Shown: positions 8,551-17,584, numbered from the stretch's first letter. The stretch is 64,000 bases of DNA from Aureitalea marina (GCF_002943755.1 NZ_MQUB01000001.1:124001-188000), one strand, 5' to 3'. Notes: a model not told the origin generated them from the letters alone. Made by a program: numbers and translations.

Positions 8551-10176
8551 TTATGACGCCAGACGATCTTTATTGGCGATCGGTTGTTCCTGACGGGTTT
8601 CTTCTGCGATATCGTCCAGGAAATACAGAATGTCCTGACGTAGATATTCTTTGGGATAAGGCCGGTCGCTCAAATAAAGCGCCGGGGTAAAATGGCTACT
8701 GTTTTCCAGACACCAGTTCTTTTGGGCTTGAATGGCAGTGTCGTAAGCGGTGGTCTGCAAAGTCTTCCGGCGAGCAAGCCAGGCCGCTGGGTCTGCATGC
8801 TCTGCATACAGTTCATGTAAAGCGAGCAGGCAGGCGGCCTGACCTTGGGTGTGATACAGATCAAAAAGTTGAACAACGAGATGGTAGAAATCGGAGTCTT
8901 TATCATCTGTACCTGCCATAAAGCGAATACTTACCTTCACTTTATCCTTTCCACCGGATAGAATAGATTCGATGTCCTTATGTGCTTCTTTGCAGTGGAT
9001 ACAATACGGGCTGGTAACTAGGATCAAATGAGTCTGTGCATGGTGGTTACCCAATATGATCTCCCCCGGAATATCCTGGTTGAAGGCCAAAGGCTTCGAA
9101 GCCTGGTAGATCCCCTTAAATACAGGGTAGTTTCGTTTGAATTTTAAATGATCAAATTTGAATTGTGACAGTTCTTTCTGGGCAAAGATCAAGGGCTGGA
9201 TACGTGTCCAAACCAAGCTTACCAATAGCGTACTCAAGATTAAGACTCCAAAGCTATTAACCGATAGAACAATAGGCGATAGCCTAAAGCTACCGCCTAT
9301 GAACAAGGATCCAAATTGTAAAAGCAGCACACATACTACGCCGAGACAAAGTGGACACCATTGTTTGACAACGCGCAATTGATAGTATAGGGAGTAAGCC
9401 ACGACAGGCAGTGAAGCAATCGCACAAACTATCAAAGACGAATAATTGGTAATACCACCCCAGACTAAAAGGAGCCAGGTAAGGGTGATGGATAAAAAGC
9501 TGACGAGACTAAGATCACTTAGTTTTACCCGGCCAAAAAGTTTGGCACCCTTGGAATCCAGAACGGCGTCGCAGCTCATTTTATCCGATGAGTTGCAGAT
9601 CTGTTGGGTCAGTTTGTCAGAGATTCCCAACTCGTGCTTCACAATAAAATAGCTGATGACCATTCCAAGTAGACTCAATACAAAGTGAATCCTGGGAAAC
9701 CATGAATCCATAATTATTGTAAAATAGGTGGCCAAAGTAATCAGCAATGCACCCCATCCGATGGATCCGATCCGGCTATTGGGTGTAGTTTGGGTGATGG
9801 CCTCATCTTGCTCGATAGCGATCAGTATTCCGGTCCAACTTTCTAGGAAAGCCTCTTCTGTTAACAGGGTCTGATGTTTGTAGTCGTGTGTGAGAACAAG
9901 AGATTTTCCTTTTTTGTTCACCAAGGCCAATTCTTCATCTACCTCCCCTTTGGTTTGTGCCAGGAAACAGGGGGGTAAATGTTGCAGTATGTCTAAGGTA
10001 CGTGGTAATCGTAGGGCCGCGTTAGGGATGTTGAAATGTTCCAGTACACCTGTTATAGCATGCAGGCTTGGATAGGACGGATGACTCTGTAATTGCATGC
10101 GCAGTTCCTCCTCGTTAATTCGAATCTGGTTCTTGCGAATTAGTTTCTTTACCAGATTGTATAGATGTGCTTTCAT
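8551..10176 (-). CDS. C39-like / vitamin K epoxide reductase / thioredoxin fusion protein
   Basis: 541 residues with three regions. Residues 1-125 resemble a C39 peptidase fold (SHPSYPSLHAITGVL, later LVLTHDYK) but lack the catalytic KDCGPTC motif. Residues 135-330 are a VKOR membrane domain with about five helices, loop cysteines C194 and C202, and the active site WCPLC (C274, C277). Residues 345-541 are a thioredoxin fold with C392-I-H-C395. The VKOR-thioredoxin pairing couples quinone reduction to disulfide formation in the periplasm. It is the first gene of the operon with the Cys-containing precursor and the PCAT exporter, so its likely client is that peptide. The degenerate C39-like part may recognise the leader (inference). 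Confidence 0.9.
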   Translation of the reverse strand: MKAHLYNLVKKLIRKNQIRINEEELRMQLQSHPSYPSLHAITGVLEHFNIPNAALRLPRTLDILQHLPPCFLAQTKGEVDEELALVNKKGKSLVLTHDYKHQTLLTEEAFLESWTGILIAIEQDEAITQTTPNSRIGSIGWGALLITLATYFTIIMDSWFPRIHFVLSLLGMVISYFIVKHELGISDKLTQQICNSSDKMSCDAVLDSKGAKLFGRVKLSDLSLVSFLSITLTWLLLVWGGITNYSSLIVCAIASLPVVAYSLYYQLRVVKQWCPLCLGVVCVLLLQFGSLFIGGSFRLSPIVLSVNSFGVLILSTLLVSLVWTRIQPLIFAQKELSQFKFDHLKFKRNYPVFKGIYQASKPLAFNQDIPGEIILGNHHAQTHLILVTSPYCIHCKEAHKDIESILSGGKDKVKVSIRFMAGTDDKDSDFYHLVVQLFDLYHTQGQAACLLALHELYAEHADPAAWLARRKTLQTTAYDTAIQAQKNWCLENSSHFTPALYLSDRPYPKEYLRQDILYFLDDIAEETRQEQPIANKDRLAS

Positions 10177-10268
10177 GGTCCTGTAGATATTTGTGTGCTA
10201 CCTTCTTCTACGAATATCTTTCAGGATCGATGTCTTTACAATAGACAATGCACAGCTGTTTGGTATGA

Positions 10269-10300
10269 ATTCATATTCGTATGGATTGAGTGAGAATTTG
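10269..10300 (-). promoter_or_regulatory. Possible LytTR-type operator upstream of the peptide operon
   Basis: On the minus strand, CAAATTCTCAC and CGAATATGAAT lie 21 bp apart, 93 bp upstream of the VKOR fusion gene. The second half and its 3' flank (CATACCA) match the perfect direct repeat found upstream of the lipoprotein gene (11236-11267). The first half is weak (6 of 11). A shared regulator is inferred. Confidence 0.4.
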
Positions 10301-10310
10301 TTTTGATTGC

Positions 10311-10339
10311 AAAAAAAAACCGCCTGATATTCAGGCGGT
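10311..10339 (-). terminator. Intrinsic terminator after the lipoprotein gene
   Basis: A 9-bp perfect stem ACCGCCTGA/TCAGGCGGT (10319-10327 with 10331-10339), 3-nt loop, followed in the minus direction by a run of nine T (A run 10311-10319 on the plus strand). It separates the lipoprotein transcript from the downstream peptide operon. Confidence 0.9.
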
Positions 10340-10362
10340 CTCAACAATTGGGGTTGGTTATA

Positions 10363-11154
10363 CTAGTTATTCAAGAACTGAGTAAAGTCAATGTGACTGT
10401 AATCTGTATAGGCGCAACTGGCCGGTGAAGTCGTTGTGAATGGTCGGGCAATAATCATATTGTTATTATGATTGACGTACAACTGATTGACCACATTTAC
10501 TTGTTTTGAGATCAATCCTTCAATGGCGATATCATATCGCTCATAACCTTTGTTCCATGTAGAGGTGGTCATGGGATGGGCAACAGAGGTTATCTGTCCA
10601 AGGCTATAATTAAGAGGGTTTGGAACAAATAGTTCAACACAGTTGTCTTCGGTTACGTAATCGATGAAGTTGGCAACCAGAACCTCTGTTAATTGGGCAA
10701 ATCGACCATTTCCCGTCAGTGGCGGTTCTTCTTCTTCACCACCAGGGCAACTCTCACATGGACCGGTTCCGTCAAAGTAGCTGGTCAGGTGTTGGACAAA
10801 GGAGGTCTTAAAGGCCGTGCCATCGGCACTCTTTCCAATGAGGTCAGAAACATTGACCACATTTCCACTGCCAAGGGCTGTCGTAAATTGATTTTGCGCT
10901 GCACTCTGATCGCCGTCATACATTAAAGTCTTGGCCGTAATGTAGGCCGTTACCTGCATATAAGACTCTAGCGGAGGGGCTTGTAACCCAAAGCGATTGG
11001 AAGAGTTTTCATCTATTGAATTGCTTAATTCACTGGCCGGAATCTCAAGTTGGAAGTTTTGATCTTGTTCTGCTTCGATAAATTCGGAATCCTTGCTACA
11101 ACTTATTATCAAGAATGTGAGGGTAAATAAAAATAGAATGTGTGCTGTTTTCAT
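10363..11154 (-). CDS. Lipoprotein of unknown function in the peptide locus
   Basis: 263 residues with a clear lipoprotein signal (LFTLTFLIISC, Cys about residue 19). The mature part has no family I recognise. A CESCPGGEEEE segment sits near the middle, where a CxxC precedes an acidic run, and further cysteines occur at DNCVE and SCAYTD. The gene stands alone between the LytTR regulator and the VKOR fusion gene, with its own terminator and a perfect 21-bp-period direct repeat upstream. It could be an immunity, surface-receptor or sensor-accessory protein for the neighbouring peptide, but nothing in the sequence decides this. Confidence 0.75.
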   Translation of the reverse strand: MKTAHILFLFTLTFLIISCSKDSEFIEAEQDQNFQLEIPASELSNSIDENSSNRFGLQAPPLESYMQVTAYITAKTLMYDGDQSAAQNQFTTALGSGNVVNVSDLIGKSADGTAFKTSFVQHLTSYFDGTGPCESCPGGEEEEPPLTGNGRFAQLTEVLVANFIDYVTEDNCVELFVPNPLNYSLGQITSVAHPMTTSTWNKGYERYDIAIEGLISKQVNVVNQLYVNHNNNMIIARPFTTTSPASCAYTDYSHIDFTQFLNN

Positions 11155-11235
11155 GATATAATTTTTGAATTTCGGTGTAATGGTAGAATTAATTCAGCTG
11201 TTTTCAATGGCCTACCTTATATATGGAGTGGTATG

Positions 11236-11267
11236 TTTCAAATTCGCTGGGATTTTTTTCAAATTCG
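11236..11267 (-). promoter_or_regulatory. Perfect 11-bp direct repeat, candidate LytTR regulator binding site
   Basis: Minus-strand CGAATTTGAAA occurs twice, at 11257-11267 and 11236-11246, with a period of exactly 21 bp. It lies just after the stop of the LytTR regulator gene and 82 bp upstream of the lipoprotein start. LytTR-family proteins bind pairs of short direct repeats about two helical turns apart, so this is a strong candidate operator. Confidence 0.6.
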
Positions 11268-11270
11268 GTT

Positions 11271-12011
11271 TTAGTCAAAGATCTTCTTTAGTGCGTAGTC
11301 TTTCCTCCGGCTGGAAACCGGAACCTTAAAATCCAAGTGAACCACCAATACACCCTGTTTGTTGTATTTCAAAACGTGCTTCTTGTTCACAATATAGGAC
11401 TGGTGGCAGCGAATAAAGGTGTCCTCGGTTAGAATTTCTTCTATTTTCTTGATGGGTTTTGAAACCAGGATCTTCTCCATTTGCTGGGTATAGAAAGTGG
11501 TGTAATTACCATCTGAGCGACAGTAAATGATATCGTCCTCATAAATGGCATAAACGGTATCGGCAGTCTTTAGAATCACCCGTTTCCTTTGCGCGCCCTT
11601 AAAGTATTCACTGGATACTTCGAGCAGTTTTTCAAGATGACTTTCCTTGTCCTTATTGGCTAGAGCCTTTGAGACGGCACCTGTGAACTCACCTTCATCA
11701 ACGGGTTTTAAAATATAGTCCAAGGCACCTACCTTGATCGCTTTGATTGCGTGATTGTCAAAACCCGTTACAAAGATCACTTCAAAATCTTTGTGTGTAG
11801 TTTTTTCCAGGAGATCAAATCCAGTACCATCTGGCATATTCACATCCAGAAATAGCAGGTCCGGTTCGTATTTAGTAATTGTTTCCATCCCGGAATTGAC
11901 GTCCGCAGCTTCGGCGACAACGACAACCTCTCGAGCAAAATTTTCTTCGATCATCTCGCGTATATCCTGCCGGATTAACGGCTCGTCGTCTACAATAATG
12001 GCTTTAATCAT
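11271..12011 (-). CDS. LytTR-family response regulator
   Basis: 246 residues from ATG at 12011. The longer frame back to 12059 adds residues inside the kinase gene, whereas MIKAIIVDDEPL is the canonical receiver start. The receiver domain (1-120) has the acidic pair VDDE, the phospho-acceptor Asp in LLFLDVNMPDG and Lys in YILKPV. The C-terminal LytTR DNA-binding domain (about 145-246) includes YCRSDGNYTTFY and FIRCHQSYIVN. It overlaps the histidine kinase gene by 8 bp (translational coupling). Family knowledge: LytTR regulators often control peptide or bacteriocin genes. The direct repeats at 11236 and 10269 are its likely targets. Confidence 0.95.
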   Translation of the reverse strand: MIKAIIVDDEPLIRQDIREMIEENFAREVVVVAEAADVNSGMETITKYEPDLLFLDVNMPDGTGFDLLEKTTHKDFEVIFVTGFDNHAIKAIKVGALDYILKPVDEGEFTGAVSKALANKDKESHLEKLLEVSSEYFKGAQRKRVILKTADTVYAIYEDDIIYCRSDGNYTTFYTQQMEKILVSKPIKKIEEILTEDTFIRCHQSYIVNKKHVLKYNKQGVLVVHLDFKVPVSSRRKDYALKKIFD

Positions 12012-13854
12012 GATCTGATTCTTTAAATGGAATAGCAAAAGTAACCCGTGTTCCTTCATTTGTCGAAGTTGTCTCTACCTTACGGCCGGTGGACTTTTTT
12101 AGGAAATTTGAGATCAACTTAGTGGATGCCGATCGCTTTGTGTTGGACTCGTTTAGCTTCATTCCAAGCCCATTGTCCATTATCTCACAATCAATAATGT
12201 TTTTGTCAAGCTTCATGGAAATTCTAATCTCCCCGCCGGTCAATCGATCTTTGAAGCCGTGTTCAATGCAATTTTCTACAAAGGGCTGTATAAGCATGGG
12301 TGGGACAAATATGGGGTCTTCCTCTTCCAAGTTGTGCAATTTGATGGTATAGGTGAATTTATCAGGAAATCGAATAAGTTGTAATTCGAGGTACTCTCTT
12401 AAGGCATCCAATTCTTTCTCTAAACGGACATAATTTTCCATGGAATTTTCCAGTACGAGTCTCAATTGCCTGGAGAATCGTAATAAATAGGACGCTGCCA
12501 AATTCGGATCTTTTTTGACTAGTTGTTTGATAGCGTGAAGGGAATTGGACGTGTAATGTGGGTTCATCTGGGTGCGCAGAAGGCGCTGTTGCATCTGCAG
12601 TTTCTGCTTTTCGAATCGTAGCTTTCTCCTTCGATATGCCAACCAGATTGCCACCAGTGACAATGTACCAACTATTAATGACCACAGGAAACGGGTCTCT
12701 AGTTTGAGGTTTTTGATCTCAATCGCTTGTTTTTCCTGAAGGAGTGCCTGTTCGTATTCTTTGGCAGTTGTCAAAGCAGCCAATTCCCGTTGTGTACGGT
12801 CCAGGTATAGTTGTTCCTGGTAATCGTAAATGTTGGTCAGATCGGTTAGCAGTTCGTCAAAATCTTTGCCCGATTCGTAAGTGAGTCGGGATTTATAATT
12901 CAAATAGTCTTTTTGAAGACGTTTATCAATCTTATCAAATCCAATGCCACGAACAGAATCCAGAAAAAGCTGTGCGCTAGGATAGTCCTTTAGCTCAATA
13001 GAAACCTCAGCCAGATTATTATATGCATTAGCCAATTTGTCAAATCTGTCCTGAGATTCCGTCATCTTTTTGATCTCTGCAACACCTAATTCATAATAAA
13101 TTTTGGATTGGTCAAATGCGTCTTCATAAAATAGGAAGATTCCGTAAGTCCCAAATATCTGCCTCATATACCGAGGAGACAAATTCGCTTTTTTGTCAAT
13201 TAGTGCATCTAGAATTTGGAAGGCCTTTGGTCGATCCTTGAGGTAATAGAAATACAATTCGGCATTGGAGACCATAACGGTTGCGATATTGGATGTGTCC
13301 TGCAATTGCCGAAGTGATTCTATCCGTTTTTCATTGTAGTATAGTGTACTGTCATATTCCTTAATGCTCTTGTACGTTACGGCGCTGAAATAATTGGAGA
13401 GCGCCTTAAGGAGAGGAGGTGAAGAGTCTGGAAGTAGCTCTGTGTAATTTCTGATCACAGCAAAACAGTCACCATAGCGCCCCATGCGGCGATATGTATC
13501 CCAGGCACGCTCAAAATATACCGCTTCTCGTTCTCCGATGATTGAATCCGAAACCGTCTCAATACTCTTCTGATAGTAGATCGCGGCACTGTCCAAGTTA
13601 CCATTAGTACGAAAGTGACGCCCTATCAGATAGTGATATTCTGCCAATATGGAATCCGGGAATCTACCTTTCCATTGCTTATGTAATTCGCGTAGTTCAT
13701 TGTAGTATACAAGGCTCGAATCGGCACCTGCTTCACGTATTATTCTTTGTAGCTCAATGACTCTATCTACTGGGGCCTGATCTTTACTACCATATTGGCA
13801 AGATGTAGCAAAAAGAACAAATAAAAAGCAGCAGGCGATTGTTAAACGAGCCAT
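12004..13854 (-). CDS. LytS-like sensor histidine kinase with lipoprotein signal and TPR sensor region
   Basis: 616 residues. A signal ending FATSC suggests lipidation at about residue 19. A helical region of TPR-like repeats (about 30-380) is followed by a transmembrane helix (about 391-410), a short coiled coil, and a His_kinase/HATPase_c module with the phospho-acceptor His in QMNPHYTSNSLHAIKQL and the N-box in FVENCIEHGF. This is the LytS/YehU class usual beside LytTR regulators. Lipidation plus a later membrane helix would tether the sensor region in the periplasm at both ends. The signal sensed is unknown, with the nearby exported peptide a possibility. Confidence 0.93.
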   Translation of the reverse strand: MARLTIACCFLFVLFATSCQYGSKDQAPVDRVIELQRIIREAGADSSLVYYNELRELHKQWKGRFPDSILAEYHYLIGRHFRTNGNLDSAAIYYQKSIETVSDSIIGEREAVYFERAWDTYRRMGRYGDCFAVIRNYTELLPDSSPPLLKALSNYFSAVTYKSIKEYDSTLYYNEKRIESLRQLQDTSNIATVMVSNAELYFYYLKDRPKAFQILDALIDKKANLSPRYMRQIFGTYGIFLFYEDAFDQSKIYYELGVAEIKKMTESQDRFDKLANAYNNLAEVSIELKDYPSAQLFLDSVRGIGFDKIDKRLQKDYLNYKSRLTYESGKDFDELLTDLTNIYDYQEQLYLDRTQRELAALTTAKEYEQALLQEKQAIEIKNLKLETRFLWSLIVGTLSLVAIWLAYRRRKLRFEKQKLQMQQRLLRTQMNPHYTSNSLHAIKQLVKKDPNLAASYLLRFSRQLRLVLENSMENYVRLEKELDALREYLELQLIRFPDKFTYTIKLHNLEEEDPIFVPPMLIQPFVENCIEHGFKDRLTGGEIRISMKLDKNIIDCEIMDNGLGMKLNESNTKRSASTKLISNFLKKSTGRKVETTSTNEGTRVTFAIPFKESDHD

Positions 13855-13954
13855 GATTAAAACTTAGAAAAATAATGACAATAAAGGGAAAAGCTTATAA
13901 TATATTACGAGTTTCAAGGGTGTGATGAGTATTTTGTATTTATGATTTGCTTGC

Positions 13955-15208
13955 TTACTGATAATGCGTATTGGACGCATCCAACTTCACAAAGATGAAA
14001 AGCAGTATGGTAAAGCCCCAAAGTCCGGAACCTCCATAACTAAAGAAGGGTAGGGGGATACCGATGGTGGGAAGCAGGCCGGTCACCATACCAATATTTA
14101 CCAGAAAGTGGACAAATAGAATGGAGGCTACAGAATAACCATACACCCTTCCAAATTGCGATTTCTGTCGCTCGGCCAGTTGTAGGATACGGATCAGTAA
14201 GACTACAAAGAGAACAATCACCAGGGTACTGCCCAAAAAGCCCCATTCTTCCCCAACCGTTGTAAAGATGTAATCCGTTTGTTGTTCGGGGACAAAGTTC
14301 CCTTTGGTTTGCGTCCCTTGGGTCCAGCCTTTTCCAGTCCAACCTCCACTACCGATCGCTATCTCACTTTGATTGGTGTTATACCCTATCCCTTGCAGGT
14401 CCGTTTCCTTTCCCAACACAATGTTGAATCGATCTCGGTGTCTTTGCTCGAATACATTGTTAAAGATGTAATCCACCGAATAAGAGAATCCAATGCATAG
14501 CAATATGGCGAGCAAATACCGGGACGGGCGTGGTTTTTTCTTTTTATTTCGAATAAAGATCAATACCGCCAAGGCCGAAATGATCACGGCCATCCAGGGT
14601 ACTCCAAGAAGTAAGGTCAACACAAACAAAGCAGCCGCCGCAAATCCCAATAGGATGTAAACCCCGCTTATTCCTTCTCGGTATAAAGGAAAGAGGAAGG
14701 CGGCATAGACCAAGGCACTACCCGGGTCAGGCTGTGGTACTATCAGTAATGCCGGCAGGGCTACGATTAGGAAGGCTCGCGCCTGGTGCTGGAATTCTGA
14801 CATATTGGTTTGCAGATCACCGACGTATTTAGCCAAAGCTAGTGCGGTTGCTGCCTTGGCAAATTCACTAGGTTGAATGCTGATCCCTCCCAAATTGTAC
14901 CAGGAGGTTGCTCCGTTAATGGTTGTACCAAACAGATACAAACAGGCCAATGAGAGTAGGGATACCAGGTAGATCAGGCCTGCAAATCGTTCGTAGAATT
15001 TGGTGTCCACGGCCAGGATTACGATAATCAATATCACACTTAGGCCGATCCAAACCAATTGTTTGGTGTATTCGAGGTCAAAGTTTATAAATGGAGCAGA
15101 GGTGTCAGCTACCGAGGCAGAATAAATGTTGATCCAACCAATAAACACGAGGCTCAGAAACAGGAAGACCGTCAACCAATCTATTTTGAGATAACCGCTA
15201 CTACCCAT
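13955..15208 (-). CDS. rodA: Rod-shape peptidoglycan glycosyltransferase RodA
   Basis: 417 residues from ATG 15208, two bases after the mrdA stop. A longer frame to 15373 overlaps mrdA and is not credible. It is a SEDS-family multispanning membrane protein with about ten hydrophobic segments, the conserved GGISIQPSEFAK motif, a PDPGSALV segment and the C-terminal LPFFSYGGSG signature. It polymerises lipid II glycan strands during elongation in a complex with PBP2. It is the last gene of the mreB-mreC-mreD-mrdA-rodA unit. Confidence 0.96.
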   Translation of the reverse strand: MGSSGYLKIDWLTVFLFLSLVFIGWINIYSASVADTSAPFINFDLEYTKQLVWIGLSVILIIVILAVDTKFYERFAGLIYLVSLLSLACLYLFGTTINGATSWYNLGGISIQPSEFAKAATALALAKYVGDLQTNMSEFQHQARAFLIVALPALLIVPQPDPGSALVYAAFLFPLYREGISGVYILLGFAAAALFVLTLLLGVPWMAVIISALAVLIFIRNKKKKPRPSRYLLAILLCIGFSYSVDYIFNNVFEQRHRDRFNIVLGKETDLQGIGYNTNQSEIAIGSGGWTGKGWTQGTQTKGNFVPEQQTDYIFTTVGEEWGFLGSTLVIVLFVVLLIRILQLAERQKSQFGRVYGYSVASILFVHFLVNIGMVTGLLPTIGIPLPFFSYGGSGLWGFTILLFIFVKLDASNTHYQ

Positions 15209-15210
15209 AA

Positions 15211-17082
15211 TTACTGATTGATGGAAAATGGTTCTCCCGAATATGGTTTGGCGTATTCTTCTTCCAGACTGCCATTCAGTACAAAAGCTTCCATGTCGGT
15301 GCGACTGATCTCTCCTTTGATATATTTTTCGATCATCAATCCGGCTATCCTCCCGGCCCATCTGGAGCCCCAATAGCCGTTTTCCACGAATACGGCTATG
15401 GCTATCTTAGGGTTGTCCTTTGGTGCAAAAGCGACAAAGACGGAATGATCTGTAAGCTGTACCCTTTGACCATCTATCTTGGTATAATTTTCTGCCGTTC
15501 CGGTCTTCCCGCAGATCTCGATACCCGGGATCTGAATATGAGAGGCTGTTCCCTTGTTGTACACGTCGAACATACCCTCAATGACCGGTTCGAAATGGGC
15601 GGCATCAATAGTCGTTTGATACCGTTGAGTATAGATCGCGGGGATAGTATCCTGCCCTTTAATTTCCTTGATGATATGGGGTTTATAGTACCAGCCCCTG
15701 TTCGCAATTGCGGCGGTAAAGTTGACCATCTGCATCGGGGTCATCAGCACCTCTCCCTGTCCGATGGAGTTGGAAATGGTTGCTGTACTATACCAGCGAT
15801 AGGTGGGATATTGATAATAGCGGTTATAGAATTCAGAATCCGGTATAAGCCCGGGCCGGCCGGAGGGCAGATCGTAACCCATGAAGTCTCCCAAGCCAAA
15901 ACTGCGCAAGTGATATCTCCAATTATCGATACCTTCTTGTGGAGTGTCATATTTATCGATGGTCCGTCTGTAGGCCGTGGCAAAATAACTGTTGCAGGAG
16001 TTAGCTATTCCTCCAACCAAATTGAGCGGACTGGGATGATGATGACAACCTAAGGGTTTTCTTCCACCATAGTTGTATGAGCCGTAGCAGGAGATCCGTT
16101 CTGTGGTACTGATTACACCCTCTTGAAGTCCGATCAAGGCAGTAAGGGACTTAAACGGGGATCCTGGTGGATATTCCCCTTGTAGCACCCTATCAAATAA
16201 TGGGCGGGAGATGGTGTCGTAATACAATCTGGTGAAATTGCGAGACCGCTCTCGTCCAACCAGGAGGGCCGGATCGTAATTTGGTGCGGCCACTAGCGCC
16301 AGTATCTCCCCGGTAGCTGGTTCCAAAGCAACAATACCTCCCCGTTTGTTGACCATTAATTGTTCTCCGTATTCCTGCAACTTGGAATCTACGGTGAGTA
16401 CGATGTCATTACCTCGAATAGGTAGGGTGTCATAAATACCTTCTTTAAATGGCCCAATCTCCTTATTAAAACGGTCCTTTTGGATATACTTAACCCCTTT
16501 TTCTCCTCTCAGAAAATCTTCGTATTGCTTCTCAACCCCTTGCATCCCGATCAGCTCTCCCATCTGGTAGTAGGGATTCTCGTTGATAATGCGTTCATTC
16601 ACCTCAGCAATATAGCCCAGAACGCTGGCCGAGTGCTGTACCTGGTATTCCCTTAGTGACCTTTTCTGGATGTAAAACCCTTTGTACTTCCGCATCTTTT
16701 CAGACAGATAGGCGTATTCTCCTTTCGTAAGTTGAGGTATGAAAGGGGAGGGGATCCTTGGAGAGTAGACCCATGCCTTTTCCATGATACGATCAAAGTC
16801 TGCCCGCTCTATCTTCAAGAGACCACAGAACTCTAAAGTGTCCAGATCTTTGACTTCCCGCGGAATAACCATCACATCATACGATGGCTGATTAGAGACC
16901 AGTAATTCACCATTCCGATCGAAGATGTATCCCCTCTGCGGATAGTCGTATTCTACTTTGACCGCATTACTATCGGACAAAGCCTGAAAGGAGGTGTCAT
17001 ATACCTGTAAATAAAACAGCCGGACCGTAAAGACGATCCCACAGATCAAAACCAGACCAGGCAGCAATAAATTCCTCATCAA
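15211..17082 (-). CDS. mrdA: Penicillin-binding protein 2 (elongation transpeptidase)
   Basis: 623 residues with one N-terminal membrane helix (about 5-23), a pedestal/dimerisation domain (DYPQRGYIFDRNGELL), and a transpeptidase domain carrying all three active-site motifs: SPFK (in YPPGSPFKSL), SCN (in ANSCNSYF) and KTG (in CGKTGTAEN). It cross-links peptidoglycan in the periplasm together with RodA. Its start overlaps the end of mreD by 4 bp. Length and motif order are normal. Confidence 0.97.
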   Translation of the reverse strand: MMRNLLLPGLVLICGIVFTVRLFYLQVYDTSFQALSDSNAVKVEYDYPQRGYIFDRNGELLVSNQPSYDVMVIPREVKDLDTLEFCGLLKIERADFDRIMEKAWVYSPRIPSPFIPQLTKGEYAYLSEKMRKYKGFYIQKRSLREYQVQHSASVLGYIAEVNERIINENPYYQMGELIGMQGVEKQYEDFLRGEKGVKYIQKDRFNKEIGPFKEGIYDTLPIRGNDIVLTVDSKLQEYGEQLMVNKRGGIVALEPATGEILALVAAPNYDPALLVGRERSRNFTRLYYDTISRPLFDRVLQGEYPPGSPFKSLTALIGLQEGVISTTERISCYGSYNYGGRKPLGCHHHPSPLNLVGGIANSCNSYFATAYRRTIDKYDTPQEGIDNWRYHLRSFGLGDFMGYDLPSGRPGLIPDSEFYNRYYQYPTYRWYSTATISNSIGQGEVLMTPMQMVNFTAAIANRGWYYKPHIIKEIKGQDTIPAIYTQRYQTTIDAAHFEPVIEGMFDVYNKGTASHIQIPGIEICGKTGTAENYTKIDGQRVQLTDHSVFVAFAPKDNPKIAIAVFVENGYWGSRWAGRIAGLMIEKYIKGEISRTDMEAFVLNGSLEEEYAKPYSGEPFSINQ

Positions 17083-17584
17083 ATATTCCGGTTGAACAGC
17101 AGGATTAGGCTGTGAATGATAATTAAACTAAATATACTGGAGAACAAGGTCGATTTAAGAATCAGGACGATATGCTCCACGGTGAATATCTCCAGGCTGA
17201 ACAGCATCAAATGATGGGCCACAACCATGGTCAGAATGTAAGTAACTTGCTGAGAGATATTGGCCTTTCCAAAATTCACGGTATTGTATTCGTAGCTCAC
17301 ACCAAATGAGAACTTGAGTATCACCGGACGTATCCATGCAATAAATACCGATGCAGCCGCGTGTATCCCCCGGTATCACTGAATACGTCAATGATCAGTC
17401 CCTGTAAAAAGGCCAGGAATATCAAGAGACTTTTATTACCCGAGAGGGGGAAGAACAAAATGAAAAAGATGTAGGCGTATGGGTTGACATATCCCAAGAA
17501 GTTGATGTGATCCAATACCAACACCTGCAGCAAGATCAGCAGGACAAATCGCAAGACGTTATTTAGGATCTCATTATTCTTCAT
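17079..17584 (-). pseudogene. mreD: Rod shape-determining protein MreD, interrupted by a frameshift
   Basis: The N-terminal part (17584 to about 17372) encodes membrane helices with NPYAYIFFILFFPL and GLIIDVFSDTGG. The C-terminal part lies in another frame and ends LILLFNRNI at 17079. The break falls in a run of five C at 17367-17371 (G on the coding strand). A sixth G restores DTGGIHAAASVFIAWIRP and a protein of about 168 residues, normal for MreD. Probable sequencing error, not true loss, since mreD is needed in this operon. It overlaps mreC by 11 bp upstream and mrdA by 4 bp downstream. Role: inner-membrane scaffold of the elongasome. Confidence 0.88.

Noticed and set aside
15209-15373. 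N-terminal extension of rodA
   Set aside because: The added 55 residues lie over the 3' end of mrdA and are hydrophilic, unlike any RodA.
15445-16053. 202-codon plus-strand open frame
   Set aside because: Antisense to the transpeptidase domain of mrdA, with no recognisable domain.
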